Assembly: GCA_030549775.1 (NCBI GenBank)
Contig: CM060174.1
Coordinates: 54,438,707-54,502,706 of the forward strand
Direction: 5' to 3'
From: Tamarix chinensis
Taxonomy: Eukaryota > Streptophyta > Magnoliopsida > Caryophyllales > Tamaricaceae
Length of the DNA stretch: 64,000 bases
Shown here: positions 35,343 through 48,331 of the stretch, piece after piece
Layout of the letters: each line of letters begins with the position of its first letter
Numbering within the stretch: the first letter of the stretch is position 1
Notes under the pieces: generated by a model
Database searches by the model: none
What the model saw: only the letters and a program-made list of their open reading frames with translations
Told to the model about the DNA's origin: nothing
Made by a program: the position numbers and the translations under genes

Positions 35343-36839
35343 GACATCAACCCAATGCTAGGGCTGTCTCCTAACCACCTTCTACTGCACTTGCAACCTT
35401 TCTCCCTCTCTCCCCATCCTTTTCTTCCCTTTTTCTCACCAAATCAACCCCTGCATGCCCTATTTTTTTTCCTTCTTCTCCTCCTCTCCCTACAACTGCC
35501 TCCCTATGCTTGCTACCATAGTCTCCCAGTCGGCACCCTTCCTCCCCTCCTCTCCCTCTCCTACTTCATTTCTGCCCATTTCAAGCCCTTTTTCTCCATC
35601 CCTCGACCTCCCATTCTCCCTTCCTCTCCTCTCCTTTCCTTCCCCTATTTTTGCTCCACCACCCTCGACCGCCGCTTCCACTGCCCTACCAACCACTTGC
35701 ACCACCTCCTGCCACCCCTACTACGACCTTACACCACCAAGCCACCCCCTCGATCCCCTACAACCCCCTTCTTCCTCTTCTTTTCTTTTCCCCCTTCTCG
35801 GCCTCTACCCTACTCTTCCACTATCTGCCGCCGTTCCACTACTTCCATCGCCTCCTAAGCCACCAATCTACTCCCTATAACCTCTTCTATCACCTCTTGC
35901 CTCCTTTGGTCAAAACCCTGCCCTACAGCCTCTCCTTTTCCTCCTTCCTTTCCCTTCCTTCTTCTCCTCCATGACCCCTGCAACCCACTTTACATCCCTG
36001 CAGCCTCCGCCTTCCCTGCGCTTGGCTACTGATAACCCATCCCTGACCACCACCTACACCCTCACTCCACACCTACACCCAGCCCTTACCCTAACTCCGC
36101 TCCACCTGCTCTCCACTTCAGCCCCAAAACCCCAACCCGAGCCACCCATTCCCTTTTCTTATTTCTCCTCTTCGACCCCCTTCTTCCCTACCTCTTCATG
36201 CAACTCACACTGCTCATGCAGGGTGAGTCTACTACCCCCTTTGACAATCTTAGCTAATCTTTTGATGTATAACATTGATTAAATGCTAGTATGTACTTAC
36301 TTAAGTTTTTGATAAAATTTATTCCTATGATTGTATACCTTATAATATGATAAATATTAATATTATATTTAGGTTTTGATTTTACTAATCAAAGTTTAAG
36401 CATTTAACTAGGGTACCAGTAAGGTTTATTTTTGCGGGAAATAAGGTAATCATTAAACCTTACTTAAACGTATGGATATACGTATACCAACACATTAGGA
36501 TTTTTAATATGCATATATACATGATATATGTTGTTGAGTATAAGGTCTTTAGTTGCATGTGTTGATTGATAAAAAGGAAAGCATGTTAATTTATGTATCA
36601 TGTGTAGAAATAATGTGTAAGGAAGGAGCTTTGTTGTTAATAAAAATGTTAAGTACTTTTGTATGATATGTTATGCTAATGTGGTCATTTTTTGCATAAA
36701 TATTGTTATTATGGGTCCTACGAGCATTTTAGTAATATATTTTAAGTAAGATTGTGGCCTAAATAATTATAGGTGCTAATGAGTATTATGATAAACAATA
36801 ATAATTGGTGGAGTTGAATGATGGGTAAGAAGTATTAAT

Positions 36840-37880
36840 ATTAATATTTTATGTAGTGAGGGTATTTTGGTAAAAGTGGTATAATAAGGGAAAAATGGTA
36901 AATTATCAGAGTAAAGGGGTTAAAATGGTAAATTGACAAGGAAGAAGGACATTTTAGTAATTTTACATGGAAAAGGGATAACTTGGTAATTTTTGGGTAT
37001 AAAAAAGTATTTTACTGAACTAAATATAATGGAAATGGCATTTTGGTAAATTAATATAAAAGAAATAGCATGTTGATAATTTGGTGAAGTAAAGGGACAA
37101 ATTCGTAATTTAATGAAGGAGAATGGTATTTTAGTAATTTGGTATAAAGAAAGGGGTAATATGGAAATTTTGTAAAGTAAAGGGTTGAAAGGGGTAATTT
37201 AATGAAGCAGAAGGGTAAAATGGTAAATTGATGTAAATGAAAGGTATTTTGGTAATTTAAAGAAAGAGGGGGAAAATAGTAAATATAATAATGAAGAGGG
37301 GTAAAATTGTAATTATAATAATGGAGAAGGGCAATTTGGTAATTTAACCAATTAAAAAGGTAAAATAGTAATTATAATAATGGAGAAGGGTAGTTTGACA
37401 ATTTAACCCATTAAAAGGGCAAAATGGTAATTATAATAATGAAGAGGGGCAATTTGGTAATTTAACTAACTAAAAGGGTGATTTGGTAATTATAATAATA
37501 AAGAAGGGTAATTTGGTAATCTATCCGACTAAATGGAAAATCTGACAAGTGTAATAAATTTGAAGGATGATTGGTGACTTAATGAGCCTAAGGGTAATTT
37601 GGTAATTTAGATAAGTATAAAGGGTAATGCGGTAATTTAACCCACTAGAAGGGTAAATTGGTAGCTTAACAAGTATAAAGGGTAAAGTAGGTGATTTAAC
37701 AAGTATGGGGGATAATTTTGTAATCTAACACAAGTAAGGGGCAATTAGGTAATTATGCAACATGAAGGGTAATATGATAATTTGGTAAGTAAAAAGGGAT
37801 GATGTAATAGTTATACAAGCAAGGGGTATTTTGGTAATTTTGTAGAGATGATAGGGGTAAATCAGTAACCTCATATCTAA
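36840..37880 (+). repeat. AT-rich minisatellite of LTR B
   Basis: About 1 kb of imperfect units with core AAGGGTAATTTGGTAATTT, the reverse complement of the array in LTR A (13030-14480). Confidence 0.85.
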
Positions 37881-38814
37881 CATGTCAATGGGTTAATGTA
37901 GTTTCATAATAAGATTCAAGTAACATTGAATAGTAAGATAAGAGTATTTGACAATCAGTAAGTATCACAAGAACATGGCTTGATGTAGGATTGGATGGAT
38001 AATTAAGGTTGTGATATGTTGTTATTCTTATATTATGAAGGAGGTATCTTAATTATTAATCATATAATGTACTGTGTGTTGGGTGTGAATTAAGGGCATG
38101 TTAGGGTTATGTGTGCCATGATCCTTCGATGTGAACCAATCAAACTCTAAAACTATAATGTGAGTATGATATGATAACCCATATGGAATGTAAAAAAATG
38201 GAAACGAATCTTGAATTGAAATTGGATGATATAATAATGGCCTTAGTGATTCCTCTAGGTTATGAGGGATAATTGTATGACTAAGGATTACCTAATGATA
38301 TCAGAAACAATTGAAAGTGAATAATTATGTGGTTGTTGGGCTTCTTGTGATCATCTTAATTAAGACCCTAATAATTAAAGTGGAATACCTCGAAATAGGG
38401 AATTGTGGCTATTTAGGGGTCACTACCCTAAAGGCGTGGTTTAACCCACAATTATACTAGTATTTGCTGGTGTGCCTTAGTGCCTTAGTCAGGCCCTATA
38501 TCTTACTCTATCTAGAAATACAAACCTATTTAGGGTGTATGCATACTTATAGATTAGGTGTCCATGTTGGTAGGGTACTATGTAGCTTGTATGCACAAGT
38601 ATGACTAGGGTACCTTTGCATCCTTGGGTTATTGGTTGAAGGGTATTGAGTCACTTATATGCGCCAGTATAACCGGTGTACCTTTATATCTCAGAGTTCT
38701 TGATCTCCCCCTTGAGGCAAATAAATGGAACTGTTGTGCTAATTAAAATAGAAAATACTAATCATGTAAAGTGAAAGACGATTGAGCTGGGCCTAGATGG
38801 ATTATATTATGCGT

Positions 38815-39259
38815 ACTAGTCCACTAGCTATAATAGTGGCTCAGAAGCGTTTTGCCCTAGAAGATGTATATGTATACCGGTCCACCAATTATAATAGTGG
38901 TCTAGGAGTGTTTTGCCCTGGAAGATGTATATGTATACTGGTTTACCGGATATAATAGTGGCTTAGGAGTGCTTTGTCTTGGAAGATGTATATGTATATT
39001 TCGGTCCATCGGCTATAATAGTAGAGGTCCCAAGCTCAATAAACCAAATCTTGGGTATGAATAAATCATGAAAAATACTAATCAGTTATAGTAAAACACC
39101 ATGTGAGTGGGGGCTAGACCGATCCATCGGCAATAATAGTGGCCAAGAACCTTCAACCTTGGAGACAGATCCATCAGCGAATAATAGTGGTCAGGCACGT
39201 GTTGCCCTATATGTTTTCGGTCCACCAGCTATAATAGTAGGGTTCTCATACTCACATGG
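38815..39259 (+). repeat. Foldback hairpin clusters in LTR B
   Basis: The cluster 39099-39259 has the same outer stem as LTR A: CCATGTGAGT (39099-39108) with ACTCACATGG (39250-39259). Inside are three TCCAYC...ATAATAGTGG units. Upstream (38815-39035) are four more units spaced about 60 bp, each with AGGAGTGYTTTGYCYTGGAAGAT spacers of matching form. Confidence 0.85.
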
Positions 39260-40955
39260 ATATAATTCGAATGATGATGTTTAAGTAATAATATTCATTA
39301 ATGGCTTGAGACCAAAAGGGTACTATCATTATTATGACCTACTATTATAATATAAGTTTAGCCTTAATACCTATCTCTCTTGATGGAATTGCTAAGTATA
39401 TGGATGTTGTGTTATACTTATCTTGTTGTATGTGTGATGTTGAATGGTATATTAGTCTGCATATCATCATCCTTTATAGTTTTTATATTATGTGTTGTAT
39501 GTGGGCCTGCCTTTCAGTTTGGTTTGAAGAGTTACTCAGTACCATATTACTGGAGGGTTCCATTCGTAGGCCCCTGCCTATTCAATGGGAGGTGTCTCTT
39601 AAAGGTTCATCTCAGGTGCTATTCAAGTGGGCAACAGGAAAGAGCGTAAGGATTATCCAAAAATTTCTAGGGTTTCACTCTTTCTCCTTTTAATTCCCAG
39701 TTTAAATGTAATCTTTGTTCTTGTAACCATAATTGGTGGATTCCATTCTTGTAATGAAACCATTTGCGCTACTCTAATTTAAATATGGTTTGAGTTTCAA
39801 ACTAATTGTATTTTATTCTTTTAGCCTTAGCACTTGGTTCTGGAATAGTAGGAGAAAACTGGTCTAGTACTAATTTTAGCGGTAATATCCCTGAAAGTCA
39901 CGATCTTTGCTTTTTGCTTCTATATAAAACGAAATTTTTCAATAGTGAATTTTGGGGGTGTTATAATACCACACAAAATATACTAGCAAATTATATATTT
40001 TACCTAAAATTTACCTATGTTCTAACTAGTTAGGAAGAAACAATATCTGATGCTTGAATATTAATAGATGTATTAAGACGATGATATGGCTTCGAAATTC
40101 CAAATGGTAACTACATTGTCATACTTACAAATACCAATTACTTTATTTATTAAAAGGTTTCTAACATTTTTGCATTTTTATAGGCAAATATTATCTTGGT
40201 GATGCTAGGTGTCCTACGATGAGTGGCTTGATTACAACTTATAGAGGAGAGCAATATTATATGAAAGAGTAATCGCATAATTCACTAAGGACTCCTCGAG
40301 AGCTTTTTAACTCTGTAACACCCCCAATTTTTTATAGTAGAAACATTCCTTTTTTAAAGATAATACATAAGTAATAAAACAAAACTGGGGAATGTTATTG
40401 CCACACATAACATAAGAGAGGTATGGTCATCCACCTAACCCATGCTCGATGCAAGGATAAAATGTTTAACTAAAACTATTCATAAGAATCACAAATAGCG
40501 AGAGGGAGAGAGAAAGAGAGATAGTGATGAGAGAGAGATAAACAATGTATGATAAGTTTTCAAACCAAATCCAGGAGTAAAACTAAGAGTTTCGGTAATT
40601 CAAATAAAAAAAAACCCAACATATTGGGAACCTAACAGAACCATGTAGTCTAAATTTCTAATACAATAAATATTTCCCCCAACCAAAGGCCATATAGAGA
40701 CCCACACAAAATTGGTCAATCCTATAAAGCACCACCTACTACTCGAAACAAAAGTCGGATCATTATAGCAACCACACAAGGTAGTATCACTACATATGAT
40801 GGTAAAACAAGTCTATTATATAACATGGAAAGGGCTCATGCTGTGCTTAAAAGTCACATTAATCATGGTGTAATAATCATACTATAATGCATTGTCATGG
40901 AATGAGAATGATAAGAACATGATGGTTTCATATGTCATAAGCACATTAAACCATA

Positions 40956-41001
<46 letters not shown>
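40956..41001. repeat. (ATT)n microsatellite
   Basis: About fifteen uninterrupted ATT units in LTR H. Confidence 0.95.
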
Positions 41002-41002
<1 letters not shown>

Positions 41003-41114
41003 TGTTAAGTGACCACACAATCGAATTACTAAGATATTCATACAACACACCAAGATCTCCACCATGAATGTGGTTCATCATTATATACTCTAAAATAGAT
41101 CACCAATCCCAATA

Positions 41115-41418
41115 TGGGTGTTTGTAAGCGATCACACCAAGCACAAACAAACATGGGCATTTCCTCCAACACTAGAGCACCAATTACAATATTGGTGTTT
41201 GTAGGCGATCACACCAAACAAAAATGAGGTAATCCAAACCTCCTTGTTAGGTGTTTAGGTGATGACACAAAACATAATGGGGGTATACATACCCTAGGCA
41301 TCCACGCCTTCCAAAATAGGTGTTTAGGTGATGATACCAAATATAACAGAGTATGCATATCCTAGGCATCTATGCCTATCAAAATGGGTGTTTAGGAGAT
41401 TACACCAAACACAAGGGG
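41115..41418 (-). repeat. GGTGTTTAGGTGAT tandem repeat in LTR H
   Basis: Five units of about 65-75 bp share GGTGTTTRGGYGATNACACCAAACA; further single words occur near 41950 and 42260. Each unit is a partial palindrome, since TGTTT and AAACA arms flank the core. Position within the LTR corresponds to the hairpin clusters of A, B and C. Confidence 0.7.
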
Positions 41419-42433
41419 ATAAGCCCACCCATCATGGTGTACCCTTTACATAAGCATTGGCACCAATATGGTTGGTCATAGTATTATTCTTACTCTTGTA
41501 TACAAGCTAAATCTTGATTGGATGGGAAATTTACTGAGTGAAAGGAGATAAAAATCCACCAATCATAACATACCTTCTACGCAAGCACCAAAACCATGAC
41601 AATTTACCATAGTTTTATTCCTACTCCCACATAAAGGCCACAACTTAGTAGGATAGACAAGGTACCGAGTGAAAGAAGATGAAACTCCAACCATGCCATA
41701 CACTCTATACAAGAATCGATACCATGATGGACTGCCCCCGTATTATTCGCACTCCTACATACAATCTATAACCTAGTAAAACAAAAAGGTATTGAGTGAA
41801 GGAAAAGTGATTATTGTAAGGTAACAATGCTACTAAATCCCGATAACCAACTCGAGAGCTAGAGAAGAAGGCACAAAAAAAATCTTATTCCTATTGTATA
41901 ATTAATTAGTGATCTCACAATTTGCAACATAATTTCATAACAGCTTAATTAGGTGTTTCTAAATATTGAAACCGAACCCACTCAAGGCCACAAGCCACAC
42001 AAATAACTATTTCTTTCTTAATGTCATTATTATTAATTACCTAATGATATCACAAATCAAAAATACAATTTCTTTAATAGCCAAATGGGTATTACCAATT
42101 AATAATGCCAAACACAAAATAAGCCATAAGATTATATTATTAATAGTATTATTCATTACCAACTGATATCACAAATCACAATTACACTTTCAATGATAAC
42201 CAAATGAATATTACCAAGTAATAATGCTAAACACAATATATGTCATACTAGCCATCCCTTGGGTGTTTAGAGGTGATACCAAATTTAATCACTCAAGGCA
42301 CCACAATATTATCATTTTGATCCATATTAAATCTAAGTTAAGCATGGTTGAAATCATGTTAAATTTTTTTAATTACATATAATGATTAATAGGGACATCC
42401 TAAAGAAAAAAGCATTAAGTGTCAAAGAACCAT

Positions 42434-45386
42434 GAAGATGTAATACCCCAAAAATTTACTTAGTTCAATCCCGCATCAATAGCACCCTAAGTTAATTCTA
42501 ATCTTAATAAATCCTATGTTGGCCTTAATCTAATTCATTAATCCTGAAACCTTAACTGATTCCAAAACCTTAACTTTGGTAAACCGTAATGTGTAAACCA
42601 AAATCAAAACCCGCTAAAATTTTCACTAATCCTAATTACCTTTGACTAATCTAAAATCACCCTAAACTAATCACCCAACCCTTCTCTTTTTCCTTTTCTT
42701 TTCTTTCTTTCTTCTCCTCCTCCAGCCAATCTCAAGATATAACTTTTGATTTGGTTGCAACTTGCACCATCGCCCATAACCTTTATGCACCCTCATCCAT
42801 CACCCATCACCTTTCCCCTTCTTCTTTTTATCCTTCTCCTTCTGTACCCTTATCCCTACCCAACTACACCCTCTTACGCACACTCCACACACACTCATCT
42901 TCCCTTGCCATTTTCATTTCTCACGCAACATTTACATCAACCATCACCACCCTCAACTTGCAGCTACTACTCTACCCTAACTATTCTCTACAACCATCAC
43001 CATCACCATCACCTTATAGGTGCACAAGCACCATCATCACCGTCATACACCAGCCCCTAGCCTTATCTTCATTCCTGACTCACACCACGCATGCACATGC
43101 ACACACACACAAACACACACACACACACACCTCACACTCTCCTTATTTATCTTTGGTTTTGCCTCACTTTGCTCATATTTGTGTGAAAGAGTCATTATCG
43201 AGCTCCCTCTTCCTTCTCCTTTTCTCATTTTCCCTCTTCTTCTTCTTGGCTTTCACACTACCATGTACCTCCTTAGTCACTACTCATCACCTTTTGGCCG
43301 GTGGACCGACCACCAAGGTCGCCATAACATTTCCCCTTGCCATCACCACAAACCACCACCTCTTTTCCGTTCTTCTTCCTCTCTTGTGTTACAATGTTGT
43401 AGAGTACACGACCGGTGCACCGCCTGCTACATAGCCATGTAACCCCTGCAAAGTTTGACCATGTATAATTTTTCCTCTTGGCTTGTTTCTGCATGGCCAT
43501 GCAAATTTCACATTGCCTGGCTGTGCACCTTGTTTTCTCTCAACCATAAGCTACACCACCTACTGCACAGCCGTACAACCTCATTCCTTTGGTCGTGCAT
43601 CCCTATTTTCACCTCCAAACCTCAACCAAACACCATTAAAATTTAACCAAAGCTCCACCACACATTCTTCTACACATCCACACATCTCAAGCTTCCATTT
43701 GACTAGGTTATACCTATTTTTACCTTCTTTACCTTGATTTCTCCTTCGATTTAACTCCTCGAGCCTAGCTATAAATTTTATTATTTTTGTAGGTGATATT
43801 CCAGTAGCTACGGAGGAGTAAGTCTAGGATTTTCATGCTCAGAGCCTGGTGTCTTAGTTGGTAAAGCTACTATTCAATGTTTAGGATTTTTTATGTTATT
43901 TGCTTGTATAGCTCTATGTATTTTTCATGATATTGTTGATATATTATATAACATATGTTGATATTGATATTTTGTGATGATATGAATGTTATGTTGAAAG
44001 AAAGTATGAATTGGTAAGAGGTATCATTATGTTATTATTTGTGATGATAATATCATAATTGTGAAAATATATCTATAGTATGCAATATGGGTTGAATGAT
44101 GACAATATCATATTTGTGGAAATATTCATTTGGGTTAAATGATGATAATATCATATTTGTTGAAATATATATCTTATGGTATGAAATATGGGTTGAATGA
44201 TGATAATGTCATATTTGTGGAAATATATCTGTAGTATGAAATATGGGTTGAATGAGTTGTGATAAATGGACTTAAGGATTCTCATGAGGTGTGATGATAA
44301 ATGGGGGGCTTGTAAAAAATAATATGTGTAGAAGGAATAAGATTTTATAAAATAAAGGTTTTATCTATGCTTAAAGAGTAACTTGGTCATTAAGGGATAA
44401 TAAGAAAATTTTGGTAATTTATGTTTTAGTAGGTTTAAAAATATGATAATACTATCATGAGTAATTCATGGGAGGATTATTGTTAATTGGGGTTCTTAAA
44501 TGTTTTAATAGCTATTTTGGGGCAAGCTATCTTGTAATGATAATATCATTATTCCATGTTTAAGATTTAGAGGTTATCCATTAGAATTAGTAATCATGAA
44601 AATTTCATGGGAAGTGTTATGACAATTCTATAGAATTTAGGTCTTGGATATTTCTGTGATTAACATATCGAGATGAGATTATTGAAGCAAGATTATGGGA
44701 ATTAGGTTGTGCATTTTGGGTATGATATTAATGATAGGATTTGGGAGATGATATAATATAGTTTGTGTAAAACAATCAACATGGGAGAATGAATACTAAA
44801 GGGAGTGTAATTAGGGTTTGAAAATACTTAAGGACTTGGACCTATGTTATGTGTATATCTCTTTTAACTATGTCTTATACCTGAGAATCAATCTTGAATA
44901 AGATACTAATCACTGGGATTAGGGCCATGGTGATTTTTTTTATATCTATATATATATGTATCCCATTCCACCAGGGATAATAGTGGCTTGGGAGCATTTT
45001 GCCCTGAGAAGATTTTGTGGTCTATGACGCCTTATGTAGGGATGAGTGACTCTATCTATGTTGGGGTCGGGTGAAGAGTATATGTTATTCGAATTATGTA
45101 TTTAACTGGATACCCCTTTTGGACTCTTGATCTATGAAATCCCCCTTTTGTATTTTGTATTGTTAAACTCAAAGTTAGACTCTAAACTCAGTCTTATACT
45201 ATAAATGTTCTTTTGTTTTCTAATTTCCTTGTATTACCTTAAATATTTTAGCCTTGTTATTGATGTAAGGATGGTTTTATGAGCCAGAATTATTTCGATC
45301 ATGGCGATAACCCTCACAATTTTACTTAGTTACTTCTGAAGCAAAACGAAATTTTTTAGTAGTAAAAATTAGGGTGTTATAGAAGA
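42434..45386 (+). mobile_element. Solo LTR G (sense orientation, 2.9 kb)
   Basis: The LTR spans 42439-45381, from TGTAATACCCC to AGGGTGTTATA, with perfect GAAGA duplications at 42434-42438 and 45382-45386. H sequence continues on both sides. It has the CT-rich leader zone (42660-43690), an (AC)n tract at 43099-43130, and a single AATAGTGG hairpin unit with GGGAGCATTTTGCCCTGAG spacer near 44970-45020. It lacks the long AT-rich minisatellite, which explains its shorter length. Confidence 0.92.
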
Positions 45387-45392
45387 AATATA

Positions 45393-45745
45393 GATGGACT
45401 AGCTGATTGGTCTAAGGGACTAATCGATTGGTTTGGTCACACCAGACCTGAGAAAATAACACATAGGGAAACTAGTCAACTAGATGGGCCTATTTATCGA
45501 TTATTTATAGGAACCAGTCGATTGGTTTGGTTAAATTAATCGATAAGCCTGTGTAGAGACCAGACCACTCTAGTCATAAGGCAACTGGCTAATGTGTTTA
45601 GCAAACTAATGTACTATTGGAACTAGTTGACTAGTTCATTAAACTAATCGATTAATCTTGCAACCAATCAATCAAATATTCTAACCGAGTGTGTGTTCAC
45701 ACAACTAGTTAATCGGTTCAACAAATTGATCGACTGGTCGGTGTA
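45393..45745 (-). repeat. ACTAGTCGACTGGT repeat cluster in LTR H
   Basis: Degenerate ACTAATCGATTGGTTTG / AACCAGTCGATTGGT words in both orientations. This is the same array as in LTR D (28003-28340), which shows that H resumes here after LTR G. Confidence 0.7.
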
Positions 45746-47284
45746 AAACAGCACCTAGACCAAAAAACCACACATAACAACATTGCTGATATTTTCTAAT
45801 TTAATCCTAGCATGCATCTATGTTGTAGAACATATAAAAGGGCATACTCCACATACAAATTCACACCGATTATATTAGGAATCAATACTCAACAAGATCA
45901 TGTTGAATTCAATTAAAATCATAATTCATACCTTAATTCATCAACATGGATAAAATAATATATAAGCCATGCTATCATCAATCTCATGCTCAAGTAAGTA
46001 GGTTAAATAGGTTGTATACTGCAAAACTCATATGAAAACATGCTGAAGACACTAAATATCCACTTCATGCTCCATGACTAAATTAAACACTCAAAATCAT
46101 ACTATATCTACAACCTTCCCATTATGGAATAAACATGAATATAGGCTAACATGATGCGGTGTATGATAATAACTAATTTTAGAAACCCATTATTTGATAC
46201 ATTCATAATACATATTCTTATTTACATTGAGTTCATAGATCCAACTAGTCTTAATTGGTGGAATGGATTGAATCACTTCTTAGGGTAATACCCTCCTAAA
46301 TACTATAGTAGCACCCTGAGTTAATATAACCACATGGGGGCCACTTGGTATCCACGTGATCCCATAAGGGTTGTGGAGGTACTCTAGAGTATTTAATGGC
46401 CCCATATATCAGCACAAGTCATTTCAACATGCTTTGTCCTCATTTGTGCAACTCTTGAGAAATTTTTTGAAAATTACAAAACTTCTTAATAGAGTCATCC
46501 ATCCTAAAAATTGCTCCATGAAAATTACACTCAACTGAGAAATTCTTAGGACAAAATCACCAAAAGGATGGTATATCATGTTGATATAAGTAACTATATC
46601 ATTTTTTATAACACTTTATTCAATTTAGAGATATTACAACTATTATCATCCAATAGAATGGACCAATATATACCAAAGAAAAACCTCTTATGAAAAAAAA
46701 TGCTTTAAAGCCATTATTATTGTAATACCTCATATTTTAGCTAACCCTAAATCATAGTAATTAATATCATAACCTAATCATAATATCAAATAATTTATGT
46801 TTTACCTTATCCTAATCTTGATTCTAGATTTTTAATATTTTAACATAATCCTAATATCAAAAAATTGTTAAATGAATTATACACATACCCTAACCTTTCT
46901 TTATTTCCCTTTTTTTTGCCCATTTTCTTTTCTTTCCCTGCCAGTTTCTTTTTCTTCTCATGCTTCCTATTCATCTTGCATGTGATACCTTCTCTATCTA
47001 GACCAAATCCCTGTGCCATGATTTCATTCCATGATTTGCACACTACCCTCACCATCACCTATGAACTCCCTTTTTCTACGTGATAGGTTGCATAAAAATC
47101 CCACCCGATCACCTCACATTTCCTTCTAACTCTTTATATGTTGGTATAAACGTGTATATGTATATATATGCACCACCACAATTCACATTTAATGGCCTTC
47201 CTTCTCACTCTCTACATGTTGACCATATTAGCTATATTTGTACCGATGAAGTTAACTTAGAGGATGGATTAGCTGGTCGATGAT

Positions 47285-48170
47285 TTTATGAGGTTTATGG
47301 TGAGTAGGTACGTTACACCTACTAACATAGTCTCTAATTGGGATTCAATAATCCTTTTGCACTTCTAGGAAAAGTTGTAGGAGACTATAGGCACGAGATT
47401 AAGGATGAGTACCACCTTCCATCGAGATATAGATGGGCAGATTGAGAGGACGATCTAGACGCTTAAGGATATGCTACAGGCTTGTGTGCTGGACTTCCAT
47501 GGAAGTTGGGGAGATTGTCTTCATTTGGTTGAGTTTTCATACAACAACAATTGTCACTCTAGCAAAGGGATGTTGGAAACCTTTGTGTTAGAGTCACATT
47601 AGTGAGACTATTATGCTTGGACTGGAGATGATTAAGGAGATGGCATTGTAGGTTTGATTAATCCAGGACAAGATGAGAGTATCGTAGAATTTCCAAAAGA
47701 GCTAAATAGATCAGAGGTGCCTTAGTGATGGATTTGAGTTAGGGGATAGAGTTCTATTGCAAGTTTCGCCCACCAAAGGGGTGTAGAGATTTAATTGGAA
47801 GGGTAAGCTTAAATTGAGATATATTGGTCCCTACGAGATTATTGATAGGGTTGGGGAGGTTGCATAGAGGCTAGCACATCCACTAGTGTTGGCCCAAGTT
47901 CATAATTCCTTCTACATTTCCTAAATAAGGAAGTACATTGTAGATCCATCCCACGTGATTAAACCAAATGAGGTTGATCTTGGCGATTATTTTTCCTATG
48001 GGGAGAGGATTTTACATATTCTTAGCACCAAGGTTTAATAGATCCAAAAGAGCTTAGTTCTACTTATGAAGTTTCTTTGGAGCCATCATGGTGTAGAGGA
48101 GTTAAGATGGGTGACTGAGACAGATCTACACAATTTGCATCATGAGCTTTTCAACATAGGTGTGTTAGGT
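47285..48170 (+). pseudogene. pol: Integrase C-terminal half and pol end of F
   Basis: Readable motifs in order are TPTNIVSNWDS, TRLRMSTTFHRDIDGQIERT (the catalytic Glu is kept), [25 protein letters not shown], then LQVSPTKGV, GKLKLRYIGPYEIIDRVGEVA, VHNSFYIS, KYIVDPSHVI, and a final LWSHHGVEELRW...ETDL..LHHELF. The last part matches the end of Tekay/Del pol, where (K/L)W(R/S)(N/H)H.VEEATWE belongs to the chromodomain-like tail. Numerous stops and shifts break it. Confidence 0.82.
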
Positions 48171-48311
48171 TTCAGGGTTCTCTCTCTTTTAAGGGGGTAG
48201 CCCTCAGTAGTATAGTGTCAACTTTGGTAGAGTTAACCACCGAGATCAACTTTATTTATATCCTCTTTCTCTTCTTCCCCAACCTCAACTTCTTGACTTC
48301 GAGGATGACAT

Positions 48312-48331
48312 CTCTTTTAAAGGAGTAGTGA
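48312..48331 (+). other. Polypurine-tract-like stretch before the 3' LTR of F
   Basis: AAAGGAGTAGTGA immediately precedes TGTAATACCTC at 48332. In LTR elements this site primes plus-strand DNA synthesis. Here it is interrupted by pyrimidines. Confidence 0.45.

Larger units (their letters stand above)
34535..39970 (+). mobile_element. Solo LTR B (sense orientation, 5.4 kb)
   Basis: The LTR spans 34540-39965, starting TATAATACCCC (TGTAATACCCC with one G to A change) and ending TTTGGGGGTGTTATA. Flanks ACACC (34535-34539) and ATACC (39966-39970) differ by one C to T transition. Removal restores the conserved YTTQN of the Harbinger transposase. Layout mirrors A: leader zone with a CTT tract, donor-like AAG/GTAATC at 36446, AATTACC minisatellite, hairpin cluster, terminal block. 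Confidence 0.9.
33860..40313 (+). pseudogene. PIF/Harbinger (ALP1-like) transposase, split by LTR B and cut by LTR H
   Basis: Exon part 33860-34369 reads LVREVMINRAIC(stop), then PGAFYEFC, VALFLYISRHATTNREV, RFGEVINYYFHNVLRVV, LMLCPSFK. An intron (34370-34449) follows, and the next exon reads DCVGVIDGTYVKV...GRIDYT. Solo LTR B interrupts it exactly here; after B it resumes TTQN...ILIDVLRR, YGFEIPN, a second intron (about 40109-40182) and YYLGDARCPTMSGLITTYRG...TPRELFN, where LTR H begins at 40314. The D of VIDGT, the D of LGDA and the E of RELFN are the likely DDE triad and are all present, but several in-frame stops show it is dead. This is the oldest layer of the nest. Element termini and the DNA-binding partner gene were not found. 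Confidence 0.85.

Noticed and set aside
35124..35858. 244-codon frame with a long Phe run
   Set aside because: Produced by the CTT microsatellite and CT-rich flanks.
42746..43737. Frames of 60-227 codons with His/Pro/Ser-rich composition
   Set aside because: Inside solo LTR G; composition-driven, three frames open at once.
43845..43872. TCTTAGTTGGTAAAGC, reminiscent of a tRNA D-arm/A box
   Set aside because: No acceptor stem, anticodon arm or GGTTCGAATCC-type B box follows.
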